Shown piece after piece: positions 8,411-18,164 of a stretch of DNA of 64,000 bases; the stretch's first letter is position 1, and each line of letters opens with the position of its first letter. The stretch lies in NCBI GenBank assembly GCA_006503475.1, contig RSEH01000182.1, forward strand, positions 1 to 64,000, given 5' to 3'. The notes below the pieces were generated by a model, which had not been told where the DNA came from, did no database searches, and saw only the letters and a program-made list of their open reading frames with translations. The position numbers were made by a program, and so were the translations under genes. This stretch comes from Stentor roeselii (taxonomy: Eukaryota > Ciliophora > Heterotrichea > Heterotrichida > Stentoridae).

Positions 8411-10795
8411 ATGGCTTCTCCTGGAAAAATGCATTCAAGGTACTTACAAAGTTCTGGTAGTCCTGAGATTTTTTCTCATTGTTTAAAGCGAGCTGCTCGT
8501 CCTCAAAGTAGCTTTTCTATTAACAAGCAACAATTGAACAAGTCTTGTTATGACCTTCCTGTTCGCCCTCAGATCATTTCAACTGCTTTTTCTAAAGACT
8601 TGAACTTTAATGACTGTCTGGATTTCACTCAAGCTTGTGAAGTTTATTTCACTGGGAATCATGAAAAAGCTAAATTTTTATTCCTGGAAATTTGCACTCG
8701 ATGTCCTTTCGCTGTCGAAGCACTTCTTAATGCAGCTGTTTGTGAAGTTCATCTAAAAAACTACAGAAAAGCTTTAGAAATACTTGAAAAAGCTGCGAAA
8801 ATCGATAGTTGTAATGAATTCATCTCTTTTAATAAAGCTTTTATCTTTGCTGTTCAAGGGTTTCATGAAAAATGTTTGGAAGAAATTAACTTTATGAAGA
8901 AATTTTCTGATACACTTAGTCAAAAAGTGTCGAAATTAAGAACATTTTCTATTATTAACTGTGGAAAACTTACTCCTCTTGTGAAAAATTCAGAAAAGTC
9001 ATATCGACCTACTTCAAGAAATGAAATTTTCAACTCGAAAGTCGTTTTACTTCAAAAACCTTGCAGAAGTCGCAAAAGTTCTCATTTTTCAAGTAAAGAT
9101 CGCTTTGATTTCGTGACTCTTATGCCGAATCGAGAAAAAATTGCTGTGGTCAACGATAGTTATCGAAACAAGGCTAAAAGTGAATCACCTGAGAAGGTTC
9201 TTCAGAGCTTTAATAATTTGAGTAGTCCTGAAAAAAGCTCAAGAGGCAAAAAAGGTAAAAAATTAAAAAAATTTTCATCAATCAGTAAAATTCATTCAAA
9301 AATTTCTGAATTTCGCCTTCAAAAAAAAGAGTCAAAATTCGATCTTTTAGAGTTTTCCAAGGAAAGTAATAAAAATTACAATAAGTTTAAAGAAAATGAA
9401 GTGAAAACTACTAATGAAAAAGAAGGTCTTTATCAAAAAAATCTTTCTAATCAAAGTTCTCGGAAATTACTGGAAAGTAAAAAAAATGAGAAAGAAAGAG
9501 AAGAAAAGTTTCAAGGAATAAAAAGACAGGTCACTGAGTACTTTGATTATCAACTTAATAATAGTGAATACTCGAAATTTACCTTTGATAGTCAATCCAT
9601 CACTGAACAAGAATTGAAATTTTTGATTAAACAGTTTGAATTGCCTGTGGTTAGAAGGGATTTTGAAAGAATTGATCAGGTTATGCTGAAACTTGACTTT
9701 TTTAAGAAGTATCAGAAAGAAATTCGTATGCCTTTATATGAGTTTTCCGAAATTAAGTTTTTTCTTCCTAATAGTACTGTTTTCAGTCAGGGAGATTTAG
9801 GGGATAATCTTTATGTGATTATCAAAGGTTCTGTTACTGTAATTAAATCGACTGAGGATTTCAGGAACCACCCTGTGGTAGTGAATTCTTTATACTCAGG
9901 ACAGCACTTCGGAGACATCGCATTAATCCACGCATTAAAATCAAATCCCTTTTCAAACCGTTCAGCGACAATAAAAACAAGCGAATCATGTCACTTTTTA
10001 GTAATTCCAAAATTTAAATACCAAGACCTTCTTCTAAACCTACAACTGACATTTCTCCAAGAAAAGACGATTTTCTTATCAAATTTAAAATTTTTCACAG
10101 GAATTGACCCAGCTCTATTGATTCCCTTGGCCTGCAACTTACATTCTAAGACTTTTACCTTAGGCGAAGTGATTTTTTCAAAGGGACAAGTGCCAGAAGG
10201 TATTTTTATTCTTTACAAAGGCCAGGCAAAGCTTGTGACTCAAGGTTATACAAGTCAAAAGCGATTTGCAGGGCCTTTTAGTGCAGCAAGAGCGAATAAA
10301 AAGAACTATCCTCAGTTTGTTTGTAATAATTACGCTGGAGTCAGACAAAAGGTTAAAAGTTGTGGATTTATTGAAGAACTTTATTTGCAAGAAAGTGAAA
10401 ATTTAAGGGAAAAATATGAAAAAAGTAAAAAAGATAGGGTTTCTCATGATCAGGTCTTGGTCAAAGATGAAATTTTGTTTTGTCAGTTGTTTCCTGGGGA
10501 TTACTGCGCTGGAAGAAGTATTCTTTATGAGAATGTTGCACCTAGTGTGTTTTCATTAATTGCTAACTCGCCTATCACGGAAGTACTTGTTTTGACACGG
10601 GGACATTTGTTTTACTTGGCTGAAAAATTCCAACAGGATATGAAAATTGTTCTGAAAAATTCTTATGAAGCTGATTGTCCGAAAGACGTCGACCCCCAAT
10701 TCATGGATGAATTCTTCAGCAAATGGCAGGGTTTCCGTCGAGAAATAATCGAAAACATCCAACAAGTAAACTACATCGAAAGACACAAACCCTAG
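8411..10795 (+). CDS. TPR and tandem cyclic-nucleotide-binding-domain protein
   Basis: A 794-residue soluble protein. Residues about 75-165 form TPR-like helix pairs (AVCEVHLKNYRKALEILEKAAKID). A Lys/Ser-rich linker runs to about 400. Two cyclic-nucleotide-binding (CAP_ED) domains follow. The first (about 440-550) carries VFSQGDLGDNLYVIIKGSV and a good phosphate-binding cassette FGDIALI ... RSATIKT, with the Arg that contacts the cyclic phosphate, so cAMP or cGMP binding is plausible. The second (about 560-740) begins FFTGIDPALLIPLACNL and has VIFSKGQVPEGIFILYKGQA, but its cassette is long and irregular, suggesting loss of ligand binding. There is no kinase or channel domain, so it may be a cyclic-nucleotide-responsive scaffold. 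Single exon, standard stop TAG. Confidence 0.88.
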   Translation: MASPGKMHSRYLQSSGSPEIFSHCLKRAARPQSSFSINKQQLNKSCYDLPVRPQIISTAFSKDLNFNDCLDFTQACEVYFTGNHEKAKFLFLEICTRCPFAVEALLNAAVCEVHLKNYRKALEILEKAAKIDSCNEFISFNKAFIFAVQGFHEKCLEEINFMKKFSDTLSQKVSKLRTFSIINCGKLTPLVKNSEKSYRPTSRNEIFNSKVVLLQKPCRSRKSSHFSSKDRFDFVTLMPNREKIAVVNDSYRNKAKSESPEKVLQSFNNLSSPEKSSRGKKGKKLKKFSSISKIHSKISEFRLQKKESKFDLLEFSKESNKNYNKFKENEVKTTNEKEGLYQKNLSNQSSRKLLESKKNEKEREEKFQGIKRQVTEYFDYQLNNSEYSKFTFDSQSITEQELKFLIKQFELPVVRRDFERIDQVMLKLDFFKKYQKEIRMPLYEFSEIKFFLPNSTVFSQGDLGDNLYVIIKGSVTVIKSTEDFRNHPVVVNSLYSGQHFGDIALIHALKSNPFSNRSATIKTSESCHFLVIPKFKYQDLLLNLQLTFLQEKTIFLSNLKFFTGIDPALLIPLACNLHSKTFTLGEVIFSKGQVPEGIFILYKGQAKLVTQGYTSQKRFAGPFSAARANKKNYPQFVCNNYAGVRQKVKSCGFIEELYLQESENLREKYEKSKKDRVSHDQVLVKDEILFCQLFPGDYCAGRSILYENVAPSVFSLIANSPITEVLVLTRGHLFYLAEKFQQDMKIVLKNSYEADCPKDVDPQFMDEFFSKWQGFRREIIENIQQVNYIERHKP

Positions 10796-10839
10796 CACCT
10801 AACTCCAAATCCATCCTAAACCCAAAAAATCATATAAAA

Positions 10840-11136
10840 ATGGTCCTGGTTTCAAAAATTCTAAGAAGTTCATCAAACCTAGCAGCTCGTTCATTAACTC
10901 CTCTTCCAGCAGGTCATCCAGATGCAAAAAAGCCAGTCTACGTGAACGGAACTCGAGTATTTCCCCCAACAATCGACATAAACGGTAACGTGACCTACTA
11001 CCAAGAGTTCCCAGCAGGGTGGAAGCCTTATTCTTACAACTACATCGGACACGGTTGGCTTGTCGGTTGCCAGATCCTTCTCTGGCTCGGGCTTTACGTA
11101 TACCAAGACTCCTCTCATACCCGGAAGAACTTATAA
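10840..11136 (+). CDS. Small single-pass membrane protein, probably mitochondrial
   Basis: A 98-residue protein starting at ATG 10840; the frame is open further upstream, but that part overlaps the preceding gene. The N-terminus (MVLVSKILRSSSNLAARSL) is rich in Ser, Leu and Arg with no acids, as expected for a mitochondrial presequence. A hydrophobic span (WLVGCQILLWLGLYVYQD) lies near the C-terminus after an aromatic, Pro-rich segment (FPPTIDINGNVTYYQEFPAGW). The layout recalls small accessory subunits of respiratory complexes, but I cannot match a named family. The 44-bp leader is C/A-rich and almost free of G. The SMP gene starts 20 bp downstream. Confidence 0.72.
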   Translation: MVLVSKILRSSSNLAARSLTPLPAGHPDAKKPVYVNGTRVFPPTIDINGNVTYYQEFPAGWKPYSYNYIGHGWLVGCQILLWLGLYVYQDSSHTRKNL

Positions 11137-11156
11137 TACTTAAGCCCTTCTAATAA

Positions 11157-13526
11157 ATGGACTCCTTCTTCAGCAAAGTCGGCATTTTTTTCATGGGAAT
11201 CTTCGTCGCTAAGTTCTTGCCTTCTTTCGTCACTTATCTCCTGGTATTCATTCTTGGAGTGATTTTCACTGCAGGATTTCAGATAATCGCTTATTTTTAC
11301 TATGCTCTTGGAAAAGCTGAAGAGTTTTCTATTGAAGAGCCGGAAACACCTCGAAAAGTTTCTATTGATGTTAAAGAGATTAAACCTGTTCAGACCTCGC
11401 CTCAGAAATTTGAATTGGGAAAGTTTTTAATTAGAAAATTTAGTGTTGTTCAATGTTTTTGCACTTCTGATAAGTTTTCTGCTCTTTTTACTGGAAATGA
11501 CCCGAGTCTTGATGATCTTTTAGCTTATTTTAAAGAAATTTTAAATGCCAAGAGACGTTTTGCGAGTGGGTTGGTGAGAATTGGAGAAGTGAGGATTATA
11601 GAGCAGATAAAAAGTGATAAGTTTATGAAAGTTTGGAAGTTTTTTAGAGGATTTTGTTTGGAAATAGGAAAGTTTCATTTAAATGAATCTGAAAACCTTT
11701 TGGACTCGCTTTCTTTGACAATCAGTAAAAATTCAAAGGAAAATGAAAAAAAAATGAAAGATATAAAAGCTCAAATTCGTCAAGCAGGTGAAAGATTTAA
11801 TGAATTAACTTCAGAAAGTCAAAAAATAATCCCGAAACTTTCAAATCTAACCTCTTCTCTCACAAAGGCAAGTCAAGAGTTCGACGAGGTAAAAAAAGAC
11901 CTGGCAAAATTCGAGACTTTAGTAAAAAAAGAAATGAAACTAAAAAAGATCAACAACGAAATCCAAATCCTAAAAATTCAACTTTCAAAAGTAAATGAAA
12001 GTCTTTCCACAGAATGTAAAAGTTATCTTCCCAAAGCGAATTTAGTCCTTCAAGACTTTTCTTCTATTCAAAAGTCCATCGCAGGTCAATACAAGTCTTT
12101 TATGGAGAACTGGCTTGGCTTCGAGCACAAATTAATAAACTTTTCAATAGAAAAGTTAGAAAAAATCATAATCGAGCCAGAAGAAGAAAGAAAGTCTCTC
12201 CCTCATCCTTCATTAAAGCAAACCATGAGTTTTTTCAAGAAAGCCTTAACAAAAAGTGAAACGACTCACGAGACCCTCTCTTTTTCCAAGATTTTTTCAA
12301 GTTTCACTTCAAACGACTCACAAAACTCCGCTTTTCGCCTTGCCGAAGGAAAAAGTTCGAAACTAGAACTAAAAGTTTCAGAACTCAAGAAATTTTTAAA
12401 CATTATCCAAACAGTTCAAGAAGATTTACAAAAAGACCTATCAAGAGTCGTTGAAAACTGGAAAATTATTCAAAATTACTACATAGAAGATAGTTTATCT
12501 GTTATTTTAAAGCAACTTCGTGAGATGTTCTGTAATAACAGCGAGTTCATCAACGGCTTCGCTGATTGTTTCCAGTTAATTTCTGAGTTCAGTGAAAAAA
12601 TCGAGGATTTCCGACAAGAGTCTTTCGCATTCGAGTCAACTTCTGAAGACCTCCAAAAAGCAGAAGTTCGATATAAAGACTTATCAAAAGACTTTCTCTC
12701 AGTGATTGAAGCAGTCAAATCAAAGACCGTCATTTGTTTCAGAAACTGGTTTCACCGTCTTAAAAATCACTTCGAAACAATAGTTCCTACTTTAGAAGTC
12801 GTAAAAGATCGAGAAGAACCTTTAAGTTTCTCTCATCAAACAAAAGACCACGCAATTCGATGTCCTTATTTTTTAGCAAATTTTCAAGAAACTTTCGACT
12901 CGGCGCTTGTCGCCGAGCCTCAAAAGACAGGAAATCCGGAATCGGCAGTTTGGTTGAATGACTTGTTAAGAACTTTTATTTTTGAATGGAAAAACTCTCC
13001 AAGGTTCATCAAGTACATGTGCAACAAGTTGAAAAAAGGATTTAACAAAGATAACCCGGAGTATATCGGAGAAATTGAAGTGAATAATATTGAAGTCGGA
13101 CATGAAACTCCTGAAATTAAAGACTTGGTCCAGTTAGAAGCTGCTGATGATGAGTTTTTGTATGAATTTGACTTGTGGTTTAGAGGTGATGTCAAGATTG
13201 AACTGGAATTTGAACTCAAGTTTAGTGTTGCTGCTGTTTCGGTTAATGTTAAAGTTGTGCTTAGGTCGTTTTATGCGAAACTTCGGTTTTTTTATGCGAA
13301 GTCTTGCTGTAAACCGAGTTGGTATTCTTTTGTGTCTGAACCGGTTCATCAGATATCACTTGAACCTGTTTTGGGGAAGATGAATAAAATCGCTTTGAAT
13401 AAAATTCCACAGATTAACTCGGTTTTAGTATCTATGTTGGCCAAAAAGATTAGGAAATATGTTTGGCCTCATAAAAGAGCGATTAAAATTTTCAAAGGAC
13501 TTAAGTCGACTGTTCCTTTGAAGTAA
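11157..13526 (+). CDS. Membrane-anchored SMP-domain lipid-transfer protein with F-BAR-like coil
   Basis: A 789-residue protein. Residues 7-48 form a hydrophobic hairpin (FFMGIFVAKFLPSFVTYLL), as in ER-anchored SMP proteins. The C-terminal quarter (about 590-775) looks like a synaptotagmin-like mitochondrial lipid-binding (SMP) domain of the TEX2/Nvj2 type, starting with the signature-like AVWLNDLLRTFIFEW and continuing with amphipathic strands (FDLWFRGDVKIELEFELKF). Between them, residues about 90-340 are helical with an F-BAR-like pattern (AKRRFASGLVRIGE ... KVWKFFRGFCLEIGKFH ... long Lys/Glu coil). The hairpin and SMP assignments are fairly firm; the F-BAR reading is a guess from spacing. 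Expected role: moving lipids at ER contact sites. It converges on the AGPS gene with an 82-bp gap. Confidence 0.72.
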   Translation: MDSFFSKVGIFFMGIFVAKFLPSFVTYLLVFILGVIFTAGFQIIAYFYYALGKAEEFSIEEPETPRKVSIDVKEIKPVQTSPQKFELGKFLIRKFSVVQCFCTSDKFSALFTGNDPSLDDLLAYFKEILNAKRRFASGLVRIGEVRIIEQIKSDKFMKVWKFFRGFCLEIGKFHLNESENLLDSLSLTISKNSKENEKKMKDIKAQIRQAGERFNELTSESQKIIPKLSNLTSSLTKASQEFDEVKKDLAKFETLVKKEMKLKKINNEIQILKIQLSKVNESLSTECKSYLPKANLVLQDFSSIQKSIAGQYKSFMENWLGFEHKLINFSIEKLEKIIIEPEEERKSLPHPSLKQTMSFFKKALTKSETTHETLSFSKIFSSFTSNDSQNSAFRLAEGKSSKLELKVSELKKFLNIIQTVQEDLQKDLSRVVENWKIIQNYYIEDSLSVILKQLREMFCNNSEFINGFADCFQLISEFSEKIEDFRQESFAFESTSEDLQKAEVRYKDLSKDFLSVIEAVKSKTVICFRNWFHRLKNHFETIVPTLEVVKDREEPLSFSHQTKDHAIRCPYFLANFQETFDSALVAEPQKTGNPESAVWLNDLLRTFIFEWKNSPRFIKYMCNKLKKGFNKDNPEYIGEIEVNNIEVGHETPEIKDLVQLEAADDEFLYEFDLWFRGDVKIELEFELKFSVAAVSVNVKVVLRSFYAKLRFFYAKSCCKPSWYSFVSEPVHQISLEPVLGKMNKIALNKIPQINSVLVSMLAKKIRKYVWPHKRAIKIFKGLKSTVPLK

Positions 13527-13608
13527 TTGAATGTAGTTAATTTTTTCATGAGGATGAATGGCTTATTAATAATCCTATTCGAATTCTCACTTCTAAACTA
13601 TTATCTAC

Positions 13609-15402
13609 TTAAATCAAGTTCTGGTTAGCCATAACACCTTTCGGGTCAATAGTTTTTTGCAGTCCTTTCAACATTTCAAGTGCAGGAGTCCCAACAGCTT
13701 TCTTCATAAACGCCTTTCTTAATTTTCCTACTCCATGATGATGAGAAAGACTTCCTCCACATTTCATGATGATCTCTCTTGCATTATCTTCAATTTCCGC
13801 ATAAACTTTGATAGGATCAGGTAGATCCTTAGCAATAAATCCAAAATATATATAAATGCAACACCCAGTATCATAAAGTTGAGTAATTCTCGATGAAATA
13901 AAAGGCTTTTTCTTTACTCCACGTTCATAACAAGCGTTTTCAATTGCAAGCTAATTAAACCTTACAGGGACAGTTTGTAAAAAGTTATCAAGTCCTTCAT
14001 AAGCCACAGAAGCTTCGAAGCTTTCAGCCCAGCAGTAGTAGTCCATGACGAAATCTCTAATGTAAGCAATTGTGAAGGTCAAGAAATAACCGCGTTTACC
14101 ATTTTCAGGACCTGCTCGAAGACCGTTGTATTTTTGAGCTATTGAAAAAACTTGCATTTTTTGCATCTCGATTGTTGATTTTGGACCCTCGAAGACTAAA
14201 GTGCATGCACACATTGTGTCCGGCTTGTAACCTTTTATACGGGTCACGTAAAATTTCTTTGCTGAGTCGAGTAAGTGCTTTAAGGCTGAGTGCTCCTCGA
14301 TTTTAAATGCCATACCGAAACGGAATTGGAAGTTGTCTACGAGACGGATACTTGCGGGTCTTACTTGCTTGATTCCACATTCTTTCATGAACTGAGTCCC
14401 AATTTCAAAACTAGGAAAAACAATAGAATCATAATCCTTACACTCCGGTAGCGACTTAACCTTAATAGTAGCTTGTGTGATAATTCCAAAAAGTCCTTCA
14501 TGTCCCATAATAAAATGATTAACATCCGGTCCAGTCGATATCCTCGGTGCATTACAAGGTTTTTCCCAAGTTCCAATAGGAGTGACAATCCTAACAGTCA
14601 AAACAATATCCTCAATATTCCCATAAACATTCTTCTTCATTCCAGATGCCCTAGTCGATATCCATCCTCCCAAAGTAGAAAATTCAACAGAATCCGGTTC
14701 ATGTCCACAACAAACTCCATATTTATTCAACTCGACTTCCAAGTCTTTCCCAGCGATTCCAGCTTCAACAGTGGCAGTCATCGACTTTAAATTGACTTGC
14801 CTGACATGATTCATTTTGCTCATATCAACAGAAACAATCATCCTAGTCTCGCTAGGGTCAAGCTGAAGAGAATGGGTGACGTTTGTCCCGCCGCCGTAAG
14901 GAACAAGTAAAACATTGTGAGCCTGAGCGATTTCCATCAATTTTTCAACTTCGGACTCTGTTGAAGGGTAGACGACGATGTCCACACAACGGTCGAGTTT
15001 GCTGAACTTCACTGCGTACATCTCTTGCAAGGTGTGACCGTGGGAGTGAAATGAACGCTCTTCGTCCGATTGGGATGAAAAAATATTTGTTGAGGTTAAA
15101 GCGGCTGTAAAATTCGGGTTTTGAACTGCTGGGTCGACTTTGAAGGTTGATTGAACTGTCGCTCGAGATGAAAGGTCGAAGTCTAACTCTTCTAGGAACT
15201 TTGTGAGGTGTGGCAAGACTTTTCCACTCTGCTCGTAACGATTTCCTTCTAGCGTCGCCTGGCCTTTGGAGTTGAACCCGAATTTGGTGTCCGTATACCC
15301 CTAAGTAATAATTACCCACCCATTAGTTTTGAACCAGGTATGTTTCGGCACATGTGCTAAATGGTTGTTCAGAATGCTGAGTCTCGCACCACATCGTTCC
15401 AT
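13609..15402 (-). CDS. AGPS: Alkylglycerone-phosphate synthase (peroxisomal ether-lipid enzyme)
   Basis: Removing two 15-nt introns (15301-15315, GTAATTATTACTTAG; 13951-13965, GTAAGGTTTAATTAG) gives a 587-residue AGPS, which swaps the acyl chain of acyl-DHAP for a fatty alcohol in plasmalogen synthesis. Exon 1 codes MERCGARLSILNNHLAHVPK and holds a perfect PTS2 peroxisome signal, R7-L8-x5-H14-L15. The first junction restores KTNGWGYTDTKFGFN, matching the family's KWNGWGYNDSKF. The FAD_binding_4 region shows VPYGGGTNV and GHEPDSVEFSTLGGWISTRA. After intron 2 the frame restores PLAIENACYERGV and the catalytic His cluster in LSHHHGVGKLRK, ending DPKGVMANQNLI. Human AGPS is 658 residues, so this is slightly short but has all the parts I know. 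The start is 50 bp from the divergent coiled-coil gene at 15453. Confidence 0.97.
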
Positions 15403-15452
15403 TTTATACAACAGGCATAAAAATGACACATTCAATTGCAGTATAATAGAAC

Positions 15453-16547
15453 ATGGTTGACCGAAAAAGAAGTCTAAGACCTTTAGAAACCTTAAAAAAA
15501 CACGAAAGGTCTCAACTTTACGAACAGGTTCATGAAATGGTAAAAAACTTTCGATATGAAAGTCAGGCCATCCGCCTGTTGAACTTCGAACACGACCAAA
15601 GAATATTAGAAGAAAAACTAGAGGAAAAAATCCAGTTTCATAAAGAAAAAACCTCTGAAAATCTGCATGAGTTAGACAAAATCGAAAGAGAAAAAAAGGA
15701 AAAATTCACTGAAACCGACTTGAAAAAGCCTCGAATCGACGAATACGACATGAAAGAAAGCAAAGAAAAAGCAAAAAATTTAAATGAAGAAAAACAAATC
15801 AAGGGAAAAGAAGAAGAAATCAACAAAAAAAAACAAGAAATTGAAGAAAAAAAAAAAGAACTAGAAGCAATCAACCATCAAATTGAGATTTACCAAAATT
15901 TTGAAAGGGTTCTTGAAAGTGTTTATAAAAAATTTGAAGACTACAATGATATCAACGACCTTATAACTCGGTACAGGAAGGTAAAAAACTCAGTCGATAA
16001 CCTAGGAAAGGAATACTCAGAAATTGAGAAAAGAACTCAAAATGAAAAAAATGAATTCAATAAACAAATCAACTTTTATGCTGAAAAAATCGGAAGTCAA
16101 ACAAGCTTGATTCACGACTTGGAAAAGGAAATAAAAAAATTGAAGAAAGAAATCGCTGATGGGCAGAAAAGTCAAGAACAGAACCAAATTTTTGAAATTG
16201 AAATCAAGGCTCAAAGGGCGAAAATTGAACTTACTATTAAGAACTTGAGTAGAAAGGCTGAAAAAACTAAAAGGTCAAAAAAAAAAACTGGAAAAAATAA
16301 TGAGGAAGATAGTAAAGATAAAACGGGAAAGATTGAAACTAAGAAGAGTTTAAATGGGGAAAATGATGTGGAAGACCCTGAAGCTTTGGTTAAGATGCTT
16401 AGGCAGATTGAAGAAAGGTTTGTTGATCTTCGGGCTATTAATAGGGAGATTGACCAGTCAAACAAAGACTCTTTCGGCAGTCCAGAAGATCATCTACAAA
16501 AATCAAAATCCCAAAAAAAAACCCCATCATCTAAAAAAATCGATTAA
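15453..16547 (+). CDS. Long coiled-coil protein, unknown function
   Basis: A 364-residue protein, almost all charged helix: Lys/Glu-rich heptads from about residue 15 to 300 (for example EEINKKKQEIEEKKKELEA), then a Ser/Lys-rich tail ending SKSQKKTPSSKKID. The N-terminus is basic (MVDRKRSLRPLETLKKHER). There is no membrane segment or catalytic motif. The composition resembles structural proteins of ciliate cortex and basal bodies, but this is only by analogy. It is divergent to AGPS (50 bp between starts) and convergent with the thioredoxin-fold gene (6 bp between stops), leaving almost no 3' untranslated space unless transcripts overlap. Confidence 0.8.
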   Translation: MVDRKRSLRPLETLKKHERSQLYEQVHEMVKNFRYESQAIRLLNFEHDQRILEEKLEEKIQFHKEKTSENLHELDKIEREKKEKFTETDLKKPRIDEYDMKESKEKAKNLNEEKQIKGKEEEINKKKQEIEEKKKELEAINHQIEIYQNFERVLESVYKKFEDYNDINDLITRYRKVKNSVDNLGKEYSEIEKRTQNEKNEFNKQINFYAEKIGSQTSLIHDLEKEIKKLKKEIADGQKSQEQNQIFEIEIKAQRAKIELTIKNLSRKAEKTKRSKKKTGKNNEEDSKDKTGKIETKKSLNGENDVEDPEALVKMLRQIEERFVDLRAINREIDQSNKDSFGSPEDHLQKSKSQKKTPSSKKID

Positions 16548-16553
16548 ACCTAA

Positions 16554-18164
16554 TTACGATTTCTCTGCTAATTTCTTGTCAATAAACTCTAAAAAGTTAT
16601 CAACACCCAATCCATTAACTTTCTGTTCATAAACAATGGGTTCCTTATCACCCGGTCTATAAAAATGAAACCTGGGAGTCGCATTCGGTCCTTTAAACCT
16701 CGGGTTTTGATTAGAAACATAATATTTATAAAACCTGCATTTTTCGCTTAATTTCGCAGCTTCTTGGAAAAACTTTTCACTATAAACGCAGGCCGGGCAT
16801 GTTTTCGAGCAATTCATGACAAAAGCGCATCTTTCAGTATCATCTAGAATTTTTTTATTGAAATTTTCGATGTCTAAGATTTCAGCATATTGCTTGACTT
16901 TATAAGGTGAAGACTCTAAATGAACTTCTTCTCGATGTAGGTTTAAAAGTTCTTCTAAAGTCATTTTTTCTTCTAAAGAACTGTTATTGACAACGACTCC
17001 ATTTTTTATGCTGAGAAGTCTTACTTCAATATCTTCATAATGATAAATGCAGAGGTTTTTTATAGGAATTTTGTAAAGATACTCAGGGTACCCGATGATT
17101 GCAGTGATTTCAGGGTTTTTCATCAGAAATGACTCAAGTTTCAATGCGACTATTAAAGACTGTACATCAGCGATGGTCCTTTCTTTATGATTTTGTTTAA
17201 GACTAACAATTAAAACTTCACAGTTTTCCGCTTTTTCCATCTGGTAAAACTTGGACCCATTGACCCAAAGATCTCCAGGGCTGAAAATAGGGAGGATGGA
17301 AGGGTTGATTGACATAAGATTCTTAAAAAGATCATCCCAGTTATTGAACTTTCCTTCTGACGAGTCAAATTCGAACTTATCAAAAAAAAGTTGATTGTCT
17401 AATTGAAACTCATGACCACAAGGACGGAAATATTTATTCAACTTTTCAGTCATGTACTGTTTAATCACTTCAGGGTCTTGATAGTCATTTCTTCTCTTTT
17501 TCGTTGAAAGTAAATTGCGAGGGTCGAGAATTCTCAAGATAATATTTTTCTTGTTGATTCCTAACTCATCAGCAAGTGCTTCATCAGTCACTTTAACAAG
17601 AGTAAAGTAATTTCCCAGGGAAAACGGAATATACTTATGGTAACTTTCTTTGAAGTAAAGGTAAATCGCTGCTTTGTTCAAAAGGTTTTCACTTTCTTTG
17701 TCTTTCACGTGAACTAGAATTAAAGACTTTAAAAAATCGTCGGGTTTTCTTTGTTTCATTAGATTTAAAAGATCTTCTCGTGATGAGACGGTTTTAACTG
17801 GGTTCAAGTAAAAGTTGAACCATTTGTCGAAGTCCATTCCGAGGTTCATGTGAACTGAATGGTAAATTCCTTCGTCGTCTTTTTTCACGAAGGACAGTCC
17901 AGCTGAATTTTTGTCTTTTTCTGGAGAAAAACCGGATTTTTGGATGTCGTAACGAGAAGCGTCGACCACTGGAATGGAGACTTTAGAAATTTTGTTTGAG
18001 TAGTCGTGTTTTTTTATCGGATGGTAGATTAGGAATGTGTCGTTGTCTTCTATCATTTCAGAGTATTTCATGTCGATGTAACCGGTGTACGCTAAATAAC
18101 CAACGCTTGCTGCTGCTGCTGTTTTCAGCATGTACATTGGGGCTTTCCACATTAATATATGCAT
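16554..18164 (-). CDS. Membrane-anchored thioredoxin-fold protein with CPAC site
   Basis: A 536-residue protein. The N-terminus MHILMWKAPMYMLKTAAAASVGYLAY forms a signal anchor or mitochondrial-type leader with a membrane span at about 13-28. The C-terminal about 100 residues look like a thioredoxin domain: AFVMNCSKTCPACVYSEKFF with a CPAC redox pair near residue 455, followed by the cis-Pro-containing strand NATPRFHFYRPG and a closing helix (VDNFLEFIDKKLAEKS). The middle has alternating strands and helices compatible with one or two degenerate thioredoxin-like folds. A disulfide oxidoreductase or sensor in the ER or mitochondrial intermembrane space is possible; PDI usually has CGHC, so CPAC marks a divergent relative. 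An alternative start at Met5 cannot be excluded. The upstream coding strand is C/A-rich. Confidence 0.7.
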   Translation of the reverse strand: MHILMWKAPMYMLKTAAAASVGYLAYTGYIDMKYSEMIEDNDTFLIYHPIKKHDYSNKISKVSIPVVDASRYDIQKSGFSPEKDKNSAGLSFVKKDDEGIYHSVHMNLGMDFDKWFNFYLNPVKTVSSREDLLNLMKQRKPDDFLKSLILVHVKDKESENLLNKAAIYLYFKESYHKYIPFSLGNYFTLVKVTDEALADELGINKKNIILRILDPRNLLSTKKRRNDYQDPEVIKQYMTEKLNKYFRPCGHEFQLDNQLFFDKFEFDSSEGKFNNWDDLFKNLMSINPSILPIFSPGDLWVNGSKFYQMEKAENCEVLIVSLKQNHKERTIADVQSLIVALKLESFLMKNPEITAIIGYPEYLYKIPIKNLCIYHYEDIEVRLLSIKNGVVVNNSSLEEKMTLEELLNLHREEVHLESSPYKVKQYAEILDIENFNKKILDDTERCAFVMNCSKTCPACVYSEKFFQEAAKLSEKCRFYKYYVSNQNPRFKGPNATPRFHFYRPGDKEPIVYEQKVNGLGVDNFLEFIDKKLAEKS

